A DNA stretch of 64,000 bases, from NCBI RefSeq assembly GCF_000733295.1, contig NZ_JPMI01000033.1:1-64000 (forward strand), given 5' to 3'. The position numbers were made by a program, and so were the translations under genes. A model generated the notes under the pieces. That model did not search any database and had not been told where the DNA came from. It was given only the letters and a program-made list of their open reading frames with translations. Below are positions 1-8,492 of the stretch, one piece after another (the stretch's first letter is position 1; the number at the start of each line of letters is the position of its first letter). This DNA comes from Archangium violaceum Cb vi76 (lineage in GTDB: Bacteria; Myxococcota; Myxococcia; Myxococcales; Myxococcaceae).

Positions 1-25
1 CATGCGAAACCAGGGAAGGCACACC

Positions 26-1069
26 ATGAAGAAGGCACTGCCCCAGGTGAAGCGCCGCGAAATCGCGGAGTCCGGCGAGGATTGGGTCCGCTTCGAGCCC
101 CTCCCGTCCGGGCCCTCCCTGCCCGTGCTCGCCCGGCCCACGCTCCCGGGTGTGGACCTCGCCGACTGGGCCAGCAAGCACCGCGCTCGCGTGGACGAAC
201 ACCTGCACCGCCACGGCGCCGTGCTCTTCCGTGGCTTCGACATCGCCTCCGCCGAGGCCCTGGAGCGCTGCATCCGCGCCGTGGCCGACGAGTCCCTCCC
301 CTATGAGGAACGCTCCTCGCCACGCTCGCAGGTGAGCGGCAACGTCTACACCTCCACGGACCACCCGCCCGCCGAGCACATCTTCCCGCACAACGAGCAG
401 TCCTATAACCAGGCCTTCCCCCTGCGCCTGTTCTTCTGCTGCGTGACGCCCGCCCAGGAGGGAGGCCGCACCCCGCTGGTGGACTCGCGCCGCGTGTTCC
501 AGCGCCTCCCGCCCTCGCTGCGCGCCCGCTTCCTGGAGCAGGGCTACACGTACGTGCGCAACTTCGGCGGCCAGTTCGGCCTGAGCTGGCGGACGGCCTT
601 CCAGACGGAGTCTCCCGCCGAGGTCGAGGCGTACTGCCGCCGCAACCACATCCAGTTCGAGTGGCGCGAGGGCCAGCGGCTGAGGACACGTCAGGTGCGC
701 CGCGCCGCCGGGCTCCACCCCGTCACGGGCGAGCCGGTGTGGTTCAACCACGCCACGTTCTTCCACGTCTCCACGCTGCCTCCCGCCGTGGCCTCGGCGC
801 TGCTCGCGGAGTTCGGCGAGGAGGAGCTGCCCAACAACACCTGGTACGGCGACGGCTCGCCCATCGAGCCCGAGGTGCTGGAGACGCTGCGCGCCGCCTA
901 CCACGCCGAGACGGTCTCCTTCCCCTGGGAGCGGGGAGACCTGCTCGTCGTCGACAACATGCTCGCCGCGCACGCGCGCACGCCCTTCTCCGGCCCGCGC
1001 GAGGTGCTCGTCGGCATGGCCCGCCTCTTCCCCTGGGACGACGTGCGCCCCGTCCCCGCCCTCTCCTAG
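26..1069 (+). CDS. TauD/SyrP-type Fe(II)/2-oxoglutarate dioxygenase, probable amino-acid hydroxylase
   Basis: 347-aa protein of the TauD/TfdA fold, close in length and layout to SyrP-like enzymes that hydroxylate amino acids held on NRPS carrier proteins. The iron triad reads H122, E124 (in PHNEQSY) and H316 (in NMLAAHARTPF), with R325 as the likely 2-oxoglutarate anchor. Glu in the second position (HxE rather than HxD) is known from the clavaminate synthase branch. The ATG at 26 is chosen over the one at 2 because an AGGGAAGG ribosome site precedes it by about 8 nt. The stop codon lies within the ribosome site of the next gene, an NRPS module, so the two are probably co-transcribed. Inference: it beta-hydroxylates the residue activated by that module. 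A free amino-acid substrate is not excluded. Confidence 0.85.
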   Translation: MKKALPQVKRREIAESGEDWVRFEPLPSGPSLPVLARPTLPGVDLADWASKHRARVDEHLHRHGAVLFRGFDIASAEALERCIRAVADESLPYEERSSPRSQVSGNVYTSTDHPPAEHIFPHNEQSYNQAFPLRLFFCCVTPAQEGGRTPLVDSRRVFQRLPPSLRARFLEQGYTYVRNFGGQFGLSWRTAFQTESPAEVEAYCRRNHIQFEWREGQRLRTRQVRRAAGLHPVTGEPVWFNHATFFHVSTLPPAVASALLAEFGEEELPNNTWYGDGSPIEPEVLETLRAAYHAETVSFPWERGDLLVVDNMLAAHARTPFSGPREVLVGMARLFPWDDVRPVPALS

Positions 1070-1080
1070 GAGACTCCGCC

Positions 1081-4000
1081 TTGTCCTCCTCCAACGGCTT
1101 CCGTCTGTCTCCGCAACAGGCCCACCTCTGGGCGCAGCTCGTCCCGAGCCCAGACACGCCCTACCGCGCGCAGTGCGTGGTGGAGCTCCGGGGCCCACTG
1201 GACAAGCAGCGCCTCGAGCGCGCCGTGCGGGAGGTCGTCTCCCGGAACGAAATCCTCCGCACCACGTACCGCCGGCTCCCGGGCACGGAGACCGCCATCC
1301 AGGTGCCCGGAGACGTGCCCGCCACCGTGCTGCGGGAGCTCGACTGGACGGGCCCCCGCGCGCAGTGGTGGAGCCACCTGCTGGAGGATCTATTGCTCGG
1401 CCCCTCCGAGGACCCGTGGAGCTACACCCCCGAGGAGCGCGCACCCGAGGAGCCGGGCGGCCTGTGGCTGGCCACGCTCGGTCCCGAGCGGCATCTGCTC
1501 GTGGTGGACCTCCCAGCGCTCTCGGCGGACCGGCAGGGACTGGCCTGTCTCGTGCGCGAGCTGGCCGGGGCGTGGGCCGCGCAGGGAGGCGGTGAGCCCC
1601 TGCCCGAGCCCGCCATGCAGTACGCGGACGTGTCGGAGGTGTTCCAGCAGCTCCTGGAGTCCGAGGACGCCCGTGAGGGCCAGCGTCACTGGGAAGGCCT
1701 CGCGCTCCCCGACCCGGACACCCGCGCACCCGAGCGGACCTTCAGCCCCAGCTCATGGCGGCCGAGGGAGCTGCCCCCCGGCTTCACCGCCTCCGTGAAG
1801 GCCGCGGCCAGCCGCATCGGCGTGCCGGTGACGACCTTCGTCCTGGCGTGCTGGCAGCTCCTGCTGGCCCGCCGCTCCGAGCGCCTCGAATGGTCCGTGG
1901 CGGTGCGCTTCGATGGCCGCACCTACGAGGGACTGGACGAGGCGATCGGCCTCTTCGAGCGCTACCTGCCGCTGCGGTGCGAGGTGCGTGCCCGCGCCCG
2001 CTTCGCCGACTTCGCCCGCGAGGTGGCCCGGGCCACGCAGGACACCGGGGCATGGCAGGAATACTTCGACGTGGCCAAGGCGCCCCCCTTCCCCTTCGCC
2101 TTCGAGGACGTCACCTGGCCCGAGGAGCGCCACCACCACGGCCTCACCTTCACGACCCTGCGGCTGAGCGCCTGCACCAGCCGCTTCGAGCTCAAGCTGA
2201 GCTGCGGGCAGCGCCAGGGGATGCTCGACCTGGAAATCCAGGCGGACAGCGCACACCACTCCACTGAAATGATGGGGGAGCGGCTGCTGACGCTACTGCA
2301 GACGGCGGCCGCGAATCCGGAGCGCACGCTGGAGTCGCTGCCGGTGATGCACCGGAACGAGCTGCAATGGCTGGAGTCCCTCAATCGCACCGAGCGCCCC
2401 CATGACACCGCGGGCAGCTTCCCCGAGCGCTTCGCCGCCGTGGTCCGGAGCACCCCGGGCGCGCTCGCCGTCGCCTTCGAGGACGAGCGGCTCACGTTCT
2501 CCGAGCTGGCCTCCCGCGCCCACCAGCTCGCGTGGCACCTGCGCTCGCTGGGCGTGGGGCCCGAGACGCGCGTGGGCCTCTTCCTGGAACGCTCGGTGGA
2601 GCAGCTCGTCGCCCTGCTCGCCATCCTCCAGGCCGGCGGCGCCTTCGTGCCGCTCGATCCGCTCTACCCCCGCGAGCGCCTCGGCGCCATGCTCCAGCAG
2701 GCCGAGGCCTGGCTCGTCGTCACCCGCTCCCACCTCCAGTCCCTGCTCCCCGAGGGCGTGGCCAGCACCGTCCTCCTGGACGCCGACGCCGAGCGGATCT
2801 CCAGCGCGCCGGACAGCGCCCCGGAGGTTCCCATCACACCCGAGCAGCTCGCCTACGTGCTCTTCACCTCGGGCTCCACGGGCAGGCCCAAGGGGGTGAT
2901 GATCCAGCACCGCTCGCTGCTCAACCTCGCGGCCACCCTGCACGACACCGTCTACGAGGGCCGAGGCCCCGGACTGCGCGTCAGCCTCAACGGGCCGCTC
3001 GTCTTCGACACCTCCGTCAAACAGTGGGTGCAGTGGCTCAACGGCCACTCGCTGCACCTCGTCCCCGAGGAGGCCCGCCTGGACGCCTCGCGGATGCGGG
3101 GTTTCGTGCGGCGGCAGGCGCTCGATGTGCTGGACACCACACCCTCGCTGCTGACGCCCCTGTTGGAGCAAGGCCTGGGCCGTGAGCCGGACTTCTCCCC
3201 CGCGCTCGTCCTGGTGGGCGGAGAGGCCATCACTCCAAGCACCTGGACGGAGCTGCGCGCACGCCCGCGCACGCGCTTCGTGAACATGTACGGCCCCACC
3301 GAGTGCACGGTGAACGCCACCACCTGTCCCGTGGCCGATTCTCCCGAGCCCACCCTCGGCGGGCCGCTCGGCAACGTGCGCGTGCACCTGCTGGACGCGT
3401 ACCTGCGCCCCGTGCCCCCCGGTCACCCGGGCGAGCTCTATATCGGTGGCGCGGGCGTGGGCCGTGGCTATATCGGCCGTCCCGAGCTCACCGCCGAGCG
3501 CTTCATCCCCGACCCATCCGGCGCGCCGGGCTCACGCCTCTACCGCACGGGGGACATGGGCCGCTGGCGCGAGGATGGCCGCATCGAGTTCCTCGGCCGC
3601 GCCGACCATCAGGTGAAGCTGCGTGGCCTGCGCATCGAGCTGGGCGAAATCGAAGCCGTGATGCGCACCCACCCCGAGGTCGGCGAGGTCATCGTGGTGC
3701 TGCGCGAGACGCAGCCGGGAGAGCAGCACCTCGTGGGCTACTTCGTCCCGCGACGGGGCCTGCCTCCGGGTGCCGGGGCGGAAGGGCGCGAGCTGGCCCA
3801 CCAGCTCCGGAGTCTGATGCGGCAGACGCTGCCCGAGTTCATGGTGCCATGGGCCCTGGTGCCGCTCGCGCGCCTGCCGCTCACGCGCAACGGCAAGGTG
3901 GACCGCGCCGCGCTACCCGACCCGCGCGCCGCCTCGCGTGAGACCCACGTCCCCTACGAGGCCCCCACCCACCCGCTCGAGCAGACCATCGCGGCCATCT

Positions 4001-4305
4001 GGCAGGAGGCGCTCGAGGTCGACAAGGTGGGCCTGCACAGCAACTTCTTCGACCTGGGCGGACACTCGCTCCTGATGGTCCAGGTGCACGAGAAGCTCGC
4101 CGCGGCCTTTGGCCGGCGCTTCTCCATGGTGGAGCTCTTCCAACACCCCACCGTCGCCGCGCTCGCCCGGCACATCGGCCAGGCCCAGGGTGGAGCGGCG
4201 GCCCCCACCCAGAGCCAGCAACGGCTCGAGGACCGGGCCCAGAAACAGCGTCAGGCCCTGCAACAGCAGGCCCTTCTCATCAAGGCGGGCAGAGGGAGGA
4301 AGTGA
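1081..4305 (+). CDS. Stand-alone NRPS module (degenerate C - A - PCP), Glu-like adenylation pocket
   Basis: 1074-aa single-module synthetase. Start TTG at 1081 follows AGGAG (1068-1072), which overlaps the dioxygenase stop; the frame is open upstream to 661 but that part lies inside the dioxygenase gene. Residues about 5-435 form a condensation-type domain in which HHxxxDG is replaced by a segment reading LPALSADRQG, so both histidines are missing. Residues about 440-950 are an adenylation domain (FTSGSTGRPKG, YRTGD, NGKVD). Its pocket reads D-T-K-D-L-G-M-V-N, nearest to the DAKDLGVVD glutamate code. Residues about 960-1037 are a carrier with LGGHSLLMVQ. A basic, Gln-rich tail (EDRAQKQRQALQQQ) ends the protein. 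There is no thioesterase. The module may load a residue for hydroxylation by the neighbouring dioxygenase. Confidence 0.9.
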   Translation: MSSSNGFRLSPQQAHLWAQLVPSPDTPYRAQCVVELRGPLDKQRLERAVREVVSRNEILRTTYRRLPGTETAIQVPGDVPATVLRELDWTGPRAQWWSHLLEDLLLGPSEDPWSYTPEERAPEEPGGLWLATLGPERHLLVVDLPALSADRQGLACLVRELAGAWAAQGGGEPLPEPAMQYADVSEVFQQLLESEDAREGQRHWEGLALPDPDTRAPERTFSPSSWRPRELPPGFTASVKAAASRIGVPVTTFVLACWQLLLARRSERLEWSVAVRFDGRTYEGLDEAIGLFERYLPLRCEVRARARFADFAREVARATQDTGAWQEYFDVAKAPPFPFAFEDVTWPEERHHHGLTFTTLRLSACTSRFELKLSCGQRQGMLDLEIQADSAHHSTEMMGERLLTLLQTAAANPERTLESLPVMHRNELQWLESLNRTERPHDTAGSFPERFAAVVRSTPGALAVAFEDERLTFSELASRAHQLAWHLRSLGVGPETRVGLFLERSVEQLVALLAILQAGGAFVPLDPLYPRERLGAMLQQAEAWLVVTRSHLQSLLPEGVASTVLLDADAERISSAPDSAPEVPITPEQLAYVLFTSGSTGRPKGVMIQHRSLLNLAATLHDTVYEGRGPGLRVSLNGPLVFDTSVKQWVQWLNGHSLHLVPEEARLDASRMRGFVRRQALDVLDTTPSLLTPLLEQGLGREPDFSPALVLVGGEAITPSTWTELRARPRTRFVNMYGPTECTVNATTCPVADSPEPTLGGPLGNVRVHLLDAYLRPVPPGHPGELYIGGAGVGRGYIGRPELTAERFIPDPSGAPGSRLYRTGDMGRWREDGRIEFLGRADHQVKLRGLRIELGEIEAVMRTHPEVGEVIVVLRETQPGEQHLVGYFVPRRGLPPGAGAEGRELAHQLRSLMRQTLPEFMVPWALVPLARLPLTRNGKVDRAALPDPRAASRETHVPYEAPTHPLEQTIAAIWQEALEVDKVGLHSNFFDLGGHSLLMVQVHEKLAAAFGRRFSMVELFQHPTVAALARHIGQAQGGAAAPTQSQQRLEDRAQKQRQALQQQALLIKAGRGRK

Positions 4306-4331
4306 GCCACCATTGAGTGAGCCACCATCGA
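4302..4331. repeat. 15-bp tandem duplication at an NRPS stop codon
   Basis: Two adjacent copies of GTGAGCCACCATYGA (4302-4316 and 4317-4331) differ at one base. The first contains the TGA stop of the NRPS module. Probably a slippage duplication without function. Confidence 0.7.
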
Positions 4332-4363
4332 CGGAGCAGCCCCTCCGGACCCGATGACGAGCA

Positions 4364-4386
4364 ACTGGTCCAACAGTCGGACCAGT
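4364..4386. repeat. Palindromic element, copy 1 of 2
   Basis: Inverted repeat with arms ACTGGTCC and GGACCAGT around the 7-nt loop AACAGTC. It lies between the convergent NRPS module and kinase genes. A related element with almost the same loop sits about 60 nt to the right. It could be a bidirectional transcription stop or a protein site. No T-tract follows on either strand, so a standard intrinsic terminator is not supported. Confidence 0.5.
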
Positions 4387-4431
4387 GGGTGAAGCACGCG
4401 GCCAGGAGGTCCGCCGGGCGCGGTCTTCCGA

Positions 4432-4456
4432 AACTTGTCCAACTGTCGGACAAGTT
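4432..4456. repeat. Palindromic element, copy 2 of 2
   Basis: Inverted repeat with 9-nt arms AACTTGTCC and GGACAAGTT around the loop AACTGTC. It matches the copy at 4364-4386 with compensating arm changes (CTGGTCC/GGACCAG versus CTTGTCC/GGACAAG). Both copies are followed by GTGAAG after 2-3 nt. Pairing has been kept while sequence changed, which suggests a selected structure. Confidence 0.5.
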
Positions 4457-4497
4457 CGTGAAGAGCGCGCCCGGGAGGCTGCCTGGGCTCACGCGGC

Positions 4498-7400
4498 TCA
4501 GGCGCTCGCGGAAGCGGAGGCCGGGGTCATCGCCGCCGTCACGGGAGCCGGAGCCGGAGCCACCGACGCCCGGCGAGGCTGCAACGCGCGCCGCAGCTTG
4601 GCCACCAGCACCTCCGGATTGACGGGGTACGTGAGGACGTCGTCCGCACCGGCATCCAGGCCGGCCTCCACCAGTCCCGGGTCCTCCGGGGGCGCCAGCA
4701 CGAAGATGGGCAGCGCGGCCGTCTCCGACGTGGAGCGCAACGAGCGCGTGAGCTCGGCACCATCCCCGTCCGGGAGCCGTGAGGCCACCACCAGGGCCTG
4801 GCTGCCCTCGGACAGCAGCACACGGGCCCGGGCGGCGGAGCCGGCGAGCACCACCCGCACCCCATCCGCGAGGAAACGGGCCTGGAGCGCCGAGGCCCGT
4901 GCCGCGTTGGGCTCGGCGAGCACCACCGTGTGCGTGGCCTTCTCGCCCAGCACCAACTCCATCACCTCCGCGGAGAGCGCCTCCAGGGCCGCCGCGGGCA
5001 GCTTCGCCTCGGCGCGCAGCTTGACGAGCGACTGCGACGCGGCCGAGGCCCCCAGCATGGCCGTGCCCGCCACCTCCAACAGCGACACCGCCGCGGCCAG
5101 CGCCTGGGTGGCCTTGTCCGCCTTCTCCGTCAGTGGAGCCGCGTCCCGGGTGCACGCCCCGATGAGCCCGGCCAGCTCGCCCGCGTCCCGGCCGAGGATG
5201 GCGCGCATCGCCTCGCACGACGGCCGGGTGAAGCGCTCGCCCCCGCCCATCTCCTGGAAGGCCGCGAGCGCCAGCGCGTAGGCCACGGCGGAAGCCCGCT
5301 CGGCCTCCGCACGCCCCGCGCCGAGCCGCCGGGCCACGCGCCGGGCCAGCTTGGCCAACGCCGCGCCCTGCACGCCCACCCCACCGAGCGCCGCGAGCGC
5401 CGCGTCCACCACGCGCGCATGCAACCGCGCCGCGCGGCTCAACGGACCGGCCTCGCCTCCGAGCGCCTCGGCCAGCGAGGGCAGCACACGCACCTCCATG
5501 GAGGGCGCCACCGTCATCAACCGCGCCACCACCAAGGGCGCGTCCGGCACCGTGTCCGAGGCCACCAGCGCCACCTCGGTGCCGCCCAGCGCCACGGCCT
5601 TCTCCACGTCCGCGGCGCCGCTGCCCGAGGCCGCCACACCCTGGCGCGTCAGCAACCGCACCGCCGCGTCGCGCAGCTCCGGGTCGTCCGACACCACCAG
5701 CATGGTGCGCGCCATCGAGGCGGGCGTCGCACGCAGCACCGGCGGCGGGGGCGCGGGCACGGGCTCGAGCACCGGCGGCGGGGCCGCGGGCGGCGGCGTG
5801 GGCGCCGAGGAGATCTCCTCGAAGGCGGACTCGTCCAGCAGACGCTCGCGCGTGCGGGTGTGCTTGTCGGCGTAGGGGGTGACCCCCTTGTCCGACTCCG
5901 AGCCCGCCAGCGGCATGATGTTGGACCAGTCGTCCATCTGGTCCGGGTCGTAGCCCCGGTAGAAGCGGCCGATGGCGCGGCGGATGGCGCCCTCGGTGGC
6001 GTAGATGCCGCGCACGGAGCAACCGGTGATGAACTTCAGCTCGTCCAGGCGGGCCAGGTCGCGCGGCTCGCGCATGGCGCACACCAGCTCCTTGGACTGC
6101 TGGGCCACCGGCACCGCCTCGAGCCGCTCGGCCTTCTCCACCGGCAGCAGCGACAACAGCGCCTTGGGCACCGGCATGGTGCGCAGCACCTTGTCCGAGA
6201 CGAAGGAGATGCCGCCCTGCTCGCCGAGGGCGCGGACCACGTCCTCCTCGGTGACGAGCCCCTCGGCCACGAGCAGCTCGCCGATGCGGCCGCCGGTGCG
6301 CTTCTGCCGCTCCAGCGCGCCCTTGAGCTGCGTCTCCGACAGCCGGCCCGAGGCCACCAGCATCTCCCCCAGCTTGCGGCGCGCCGGGCGCATCACGCGC
6401 GTCTGCGTCGGCAGCGAGAGGGAGGTGTTGAGGCCGGGCTGCGCCCCCGTGCGCACACCGGCGGGAGGGCCCACCTGCATGGTGAGGGAGGTGTTCCGCG
6501 CGGCGGGCTGCGGAGGCACCTGCATGGTGAGGGAGGTGCCCGCGCGCGCCTCGAGCGGCGGAGGCGGCGGCGTCAACCGGGCCGGGTCCGTCACCGCCCG
6601 CATCGAGGGAAGCGACGAGGTGCCCGGACGCGGTCCCCCCGGGAAGGGCGGGCGCGAGCGCACCGAGGTGAGCGTCTGCGGGCGCTGCAACCCCGCGTCC
6701 GAGCCGAGGCGGATCTCCTCGCCCCGGACCTCGGTGGCCCCGTCCAGCGGCGAGCGGCGGTCGGGGAAGCAGCGCGAGAAGAGCGCCGCCACGTCCTGCG
6801 GCCCCACGCGCAGCCGGTGATCGAAGAGGAAGTTCTGCAGCGCGTCCGAGATGTCCCGCGCCCGCTGGAAGCGCGCGGACGGCTCCGGCGCCAGCGCCCG
6901 GGTGACGATGCTCCAGAGCGCCGGAGGCACTCCCGGCACCGGCGCCAGGCTCTTCACGTCGAACTGGGCGATGTTGCGCAGCGTCAGGAAGTAGTCCGGC
7001 CCGCTGAAGAGCTGCCTGCCCGCGAGCAGCTCGTACAGCATCAGGCCGATGAGGAAGAGGTCCGCGCGCTGATCCACCTCCGCGCCCTTCACCTGCTCCG
7101 GCGCGAGGTAACCCGCCTTGCCCTTCACCACGCCCGCCTGGGTGCCGCTCTGCGCGTTGGCCGCCTTGGCGATGCCGAAGTCCGCCAGCTTCACCTCGCC
7201 GCTGCTGGCCACCATCACGTTGGACGGGTTGACGTCGCGGTGGATGATGTTGAGCGGCCGGCCCATCGCGTCCACGCGTCCGTGCGCGTACGCCAGGCCC
7301 TCCGTCACCTGCTGGACGATGAAGCACACCTCGCGCAGGCCCAGTGGCACCTGGTGGCCCGCGGCCCCGCGCTGCACCGCGCGCAGGTTCTCCCCGTCCA

Positions 7401-7659
7401 CGAACTCCATCACCATGTAGTACTGGCCGGTGATGGAGCCCAGGTCGAACACCTGCACCACGTTGGCGTGCTGCAGGCACACCGTCAGCTTGGCCTCGCG
7501 CAGGAACAGCTCCACGAACTCCCGGTCCTGCGCCAGCGACGGGAGGATGCGCTTGACCGCCACCGGCTTCTCGAAGCCCTCGGCCCCGACCACCTTGGCC
7601 AGGAACACCTCCGCCATGCCGCCTGCCGCGAGCTTGCGGATGAGTCGGTATGTGGCCAT
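4498..7659 (-). CDS. Ser/Thr protein kinase fused to MshEN and two pseudo-receiver domains
   Basis: 1053-aa regulatory protein, predicted cytoplasmic. Residues 1-275 form a Hanks-type kinase that looks active: glycine loop near 11-18, K36 in VAVK, H140-R141-D142 in HRDVNPSN, and D160-F-G. A low-complexity linker with repeated TSLTMQV follows. Residues about 420-575 match the MshEN/GspE N-terminal domain, known in relatives to bind c-di-GMP. Residues about 648-760 and 910-1030 have receiver-like folds, but Ser and Ala stand where the phospho-accepting Asp should be. A helical region lies between them. The ATG at 7659 has GGAGG 6 nt upstream; the frame is open to 7788 without supporting signals. 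It lies between the two biosynthetic blocks on the opposite strand, and no direct link to them is visible. Confidence 0.88.
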   Translation of the reverse strand: MATYRLIRKLAAGGMAEVFLAKVVGAEGFEKPVAVKRILPSLAQDREFVELFLREAKLTVCLQHANVVQVFDLGSITGQYYMVMEFVDGENLRAVQRGAAGHQVPLGLREVCFIVQQVTEGLAYAHGRVDAMGRPLNIIHRDVNPSNVMVASSGEVKLADFGIAKAANAQSGTQAGVVKGKAGYLAPEQVKGAEVDQRADLFLIGLMLYELLAGRQLFSGPDYFLTLRNIAQFDVKSLAPVPGVPPALWSIVTRALAPEPSARFQRARDISDALQNFLFDHRLRVGPQDVAALFSRCFPDRRSPLDGATEVRGEEIRLGSDAGLQRPQTLTSVRSRPPFPGGPRPGTSSLPSMRAVTDPARLTPPPPPLEARAGTSLTMQVPPQPAARNTSLTMQVGPPAGVRTGAQPGLNTSLSLPTQTRVMRPARRKLGEMLVASGRLSETQLKGALERQKRTGGRIGELLVAEGLVTEEDVVRALGEQGGISFVSDKVLRTMPVPKALLSLLPVEKAERLEAVPVAQQSKELVCAMREPRDLARLDELKFITGCSVRGIYATEGAIRRAIGRFYRGYDPDQMDDWSNIMPLAGSESDKGVTPYADKHTRTRERLLDESAFEEISSAPTPPPAAPPPVLEPVPAPPPPVLRATPASMARTMLVVSDDPELRDAAVRLLTRQGVAASGSGAADVEKAVALGGTEVALVASDTVPDAPLVVARLMTVAPSMEVRVLPSLAEALGGEAGPLSRAARLHARVVDAALAALGGVGVQGAALAKLARRVARRLGAGRAEAERASAVAYALALAAFQEMGGGERFTRPSCEAMRAILGRDAGELAGLIGACTRDAAPLTEKADKATQALAAAVSLLEVAGTAMLGASAASQSLVKLRAEAKLPAAALEALSAEVMELVLGEKATHTVVLAEPNAARASALQARFLADGVRVVLAGSAARARVLLSEGSQALVVASRLPDGDGAELTRSLRSTSETAALPIFVLAPPEDPGLVEAGLDAGADDVLTYPVNPEVLVAKLRRALQPRRASVAPAPAPVTAAMTPASASASA
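6472..6538. repeat. 22-bp direct repeat inside the kinase gene
   Basis: Two identical 22-nt copies (6472-6493 and 6517-6538) encode repeated TSLTMQV in the linker between kinase and MshEN domains. A third partial copy near 6418-6430 gives NTSLSL. The repeated Thr/Ser are plausible autophosphorylation sites, which is an inference only. Confidence 0.75.
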
Positions 7660-7817
7660 GCCGGCACCTCCCCCATCTCCCTTGGTTCCGTGCTCGGTAT
7701 GCGCACGGAAGAGGGGGTTGGTGAGTGCCCTTCGCCCCGGGACGTGATGAACGTCCACCCGGCGGCACTCGGTTGACGCACCGCGCACCCGGGGCGTTCA
7801 CAGGTGGTCAACCCGAT

Positions 7818-7840
7818 GGGCCCCCGGTCCCGGTGGGCCC
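7818..7840 (-). terminator. GC-rich hairpin downstream of the envelope operon
   Basis: GGGCCCCCGG is nearly complementary to CCGGTGGGCCC just after it, giving a hairpin with one bulge about 90 nt beyond the stop of the 7929-8492 gene. No T-tract follows. The rest of the 269-bp gap (7660-7928) should hold the kinase promoter, but no clear -35/-10 pair was recognised. Confidence 0.35.
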
Positions 7841-7928
7841 CTCTACGGCACGGGGGCAGGTGGCGGCACATGTGCCTCCACTCCGCCAGGCCCGTATCCG
7901 GTTGGATCAGAAAATTCGAAGCGGACGG

Positions 7929-8492
7929 CTAGAACGAGACGCCCACGTCGATGAGGTTGAGCTGGTAGGCCACGCCGACCCCGGGGAACTCCGGGCTGAC
8001 GCCCACGCCGAACTCGAGGATGGACAGCTGAGCGCCCTCCACGGTGAATCGCGCCGGCGCCAGCAGCAGGCCCAGGGCGACGGGCGGGATGCGGTTGACG
8101 GAGGGATGATCCGAGGAGAGGAACGACAACCGCTCGCCGAAGAAGCCGGTGAGCGTCGCCAGGGCGGCCGGGGTGTAGAAGCCGATGCGGTGCTGCATGC
8201 CGGCCGCCACCTGCACGGGCACGACATTGCCGAAGTTCATCAGGTAGCCCACATCCGCCTGGAGGATGAAGCGGTCCTGGATGATGTCGCGCACGCCCAC
8301 CGAGCCGCCGAACAAACCGGTGGAGCGGTTGGGCGCGAGGTACGCCTGGACGCCGCCGCGGCTGTAGACGGAGAACTGGTGGACGGGCGTGGACGCGGCG
8401 GCGGGCTGCGCGTCTTCGGCGCGGGACACCGCCGGGACGAGCCCGAGCGCCACGAGGGCCGGCGCCAGCACGGGCAGGAGGGCGCGCTTCAT
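7929..8492 (-). CDS. Secreted, outer-membrane barrel-like hypothetical protein
   Basis: 187-aa protein with a Sec signal peptide (MKRALLPVLAPALVALGLVPAVSRA, likely cut near residue 25). Alternating hydrophobic and polar segments rich in Gly and aromatics end in VGVSF, a terminal Phe as in outer-membrane beta-barrels. Last gene of a three-gene minus-strand operon: its ATG overlaps the stop of the M28 peptidase gene by 4 nt (ATGA). It resembles the first protein of the operon in layout and C-terminal motif (RVGVSL there), so the two may be distant paralogues. No named family was recognised. Confidence 0.75.
   Translation of the reverse strand: MKRALLPVLAPALVALGLVPAVSRAEDAQPAAASTPVHQFSVYSRGGVQAYLAPNRSTGLFGGSVGVRDIIQDRFILQADVGYLMNFGNVVPVQVAAGMQHRIGFYTPAALATLTGFFGERLSFLSSDHPSVNRIPPVALGLLLAPARFTVEGAQLSILEFGVGVSPEFPGVGVAYQLNLIDVGVSF

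Noticed and set aside
661-1080. Upstream extension of the stand-alone NRPS module
   Set aside because: It lies inside the dioxygenase gene in another frame and encodes an Ala/Arg-rich sequence without domains. The TTG at 1081 with AGGAG fits the true start.
4280-7801. Minus-strand frame opposite and overlapping the kinase (about 1170 codons)
   Set aside because: Gly/Arg/Ala-rich, no motifs; the kinase frame has clear catalytic residues.
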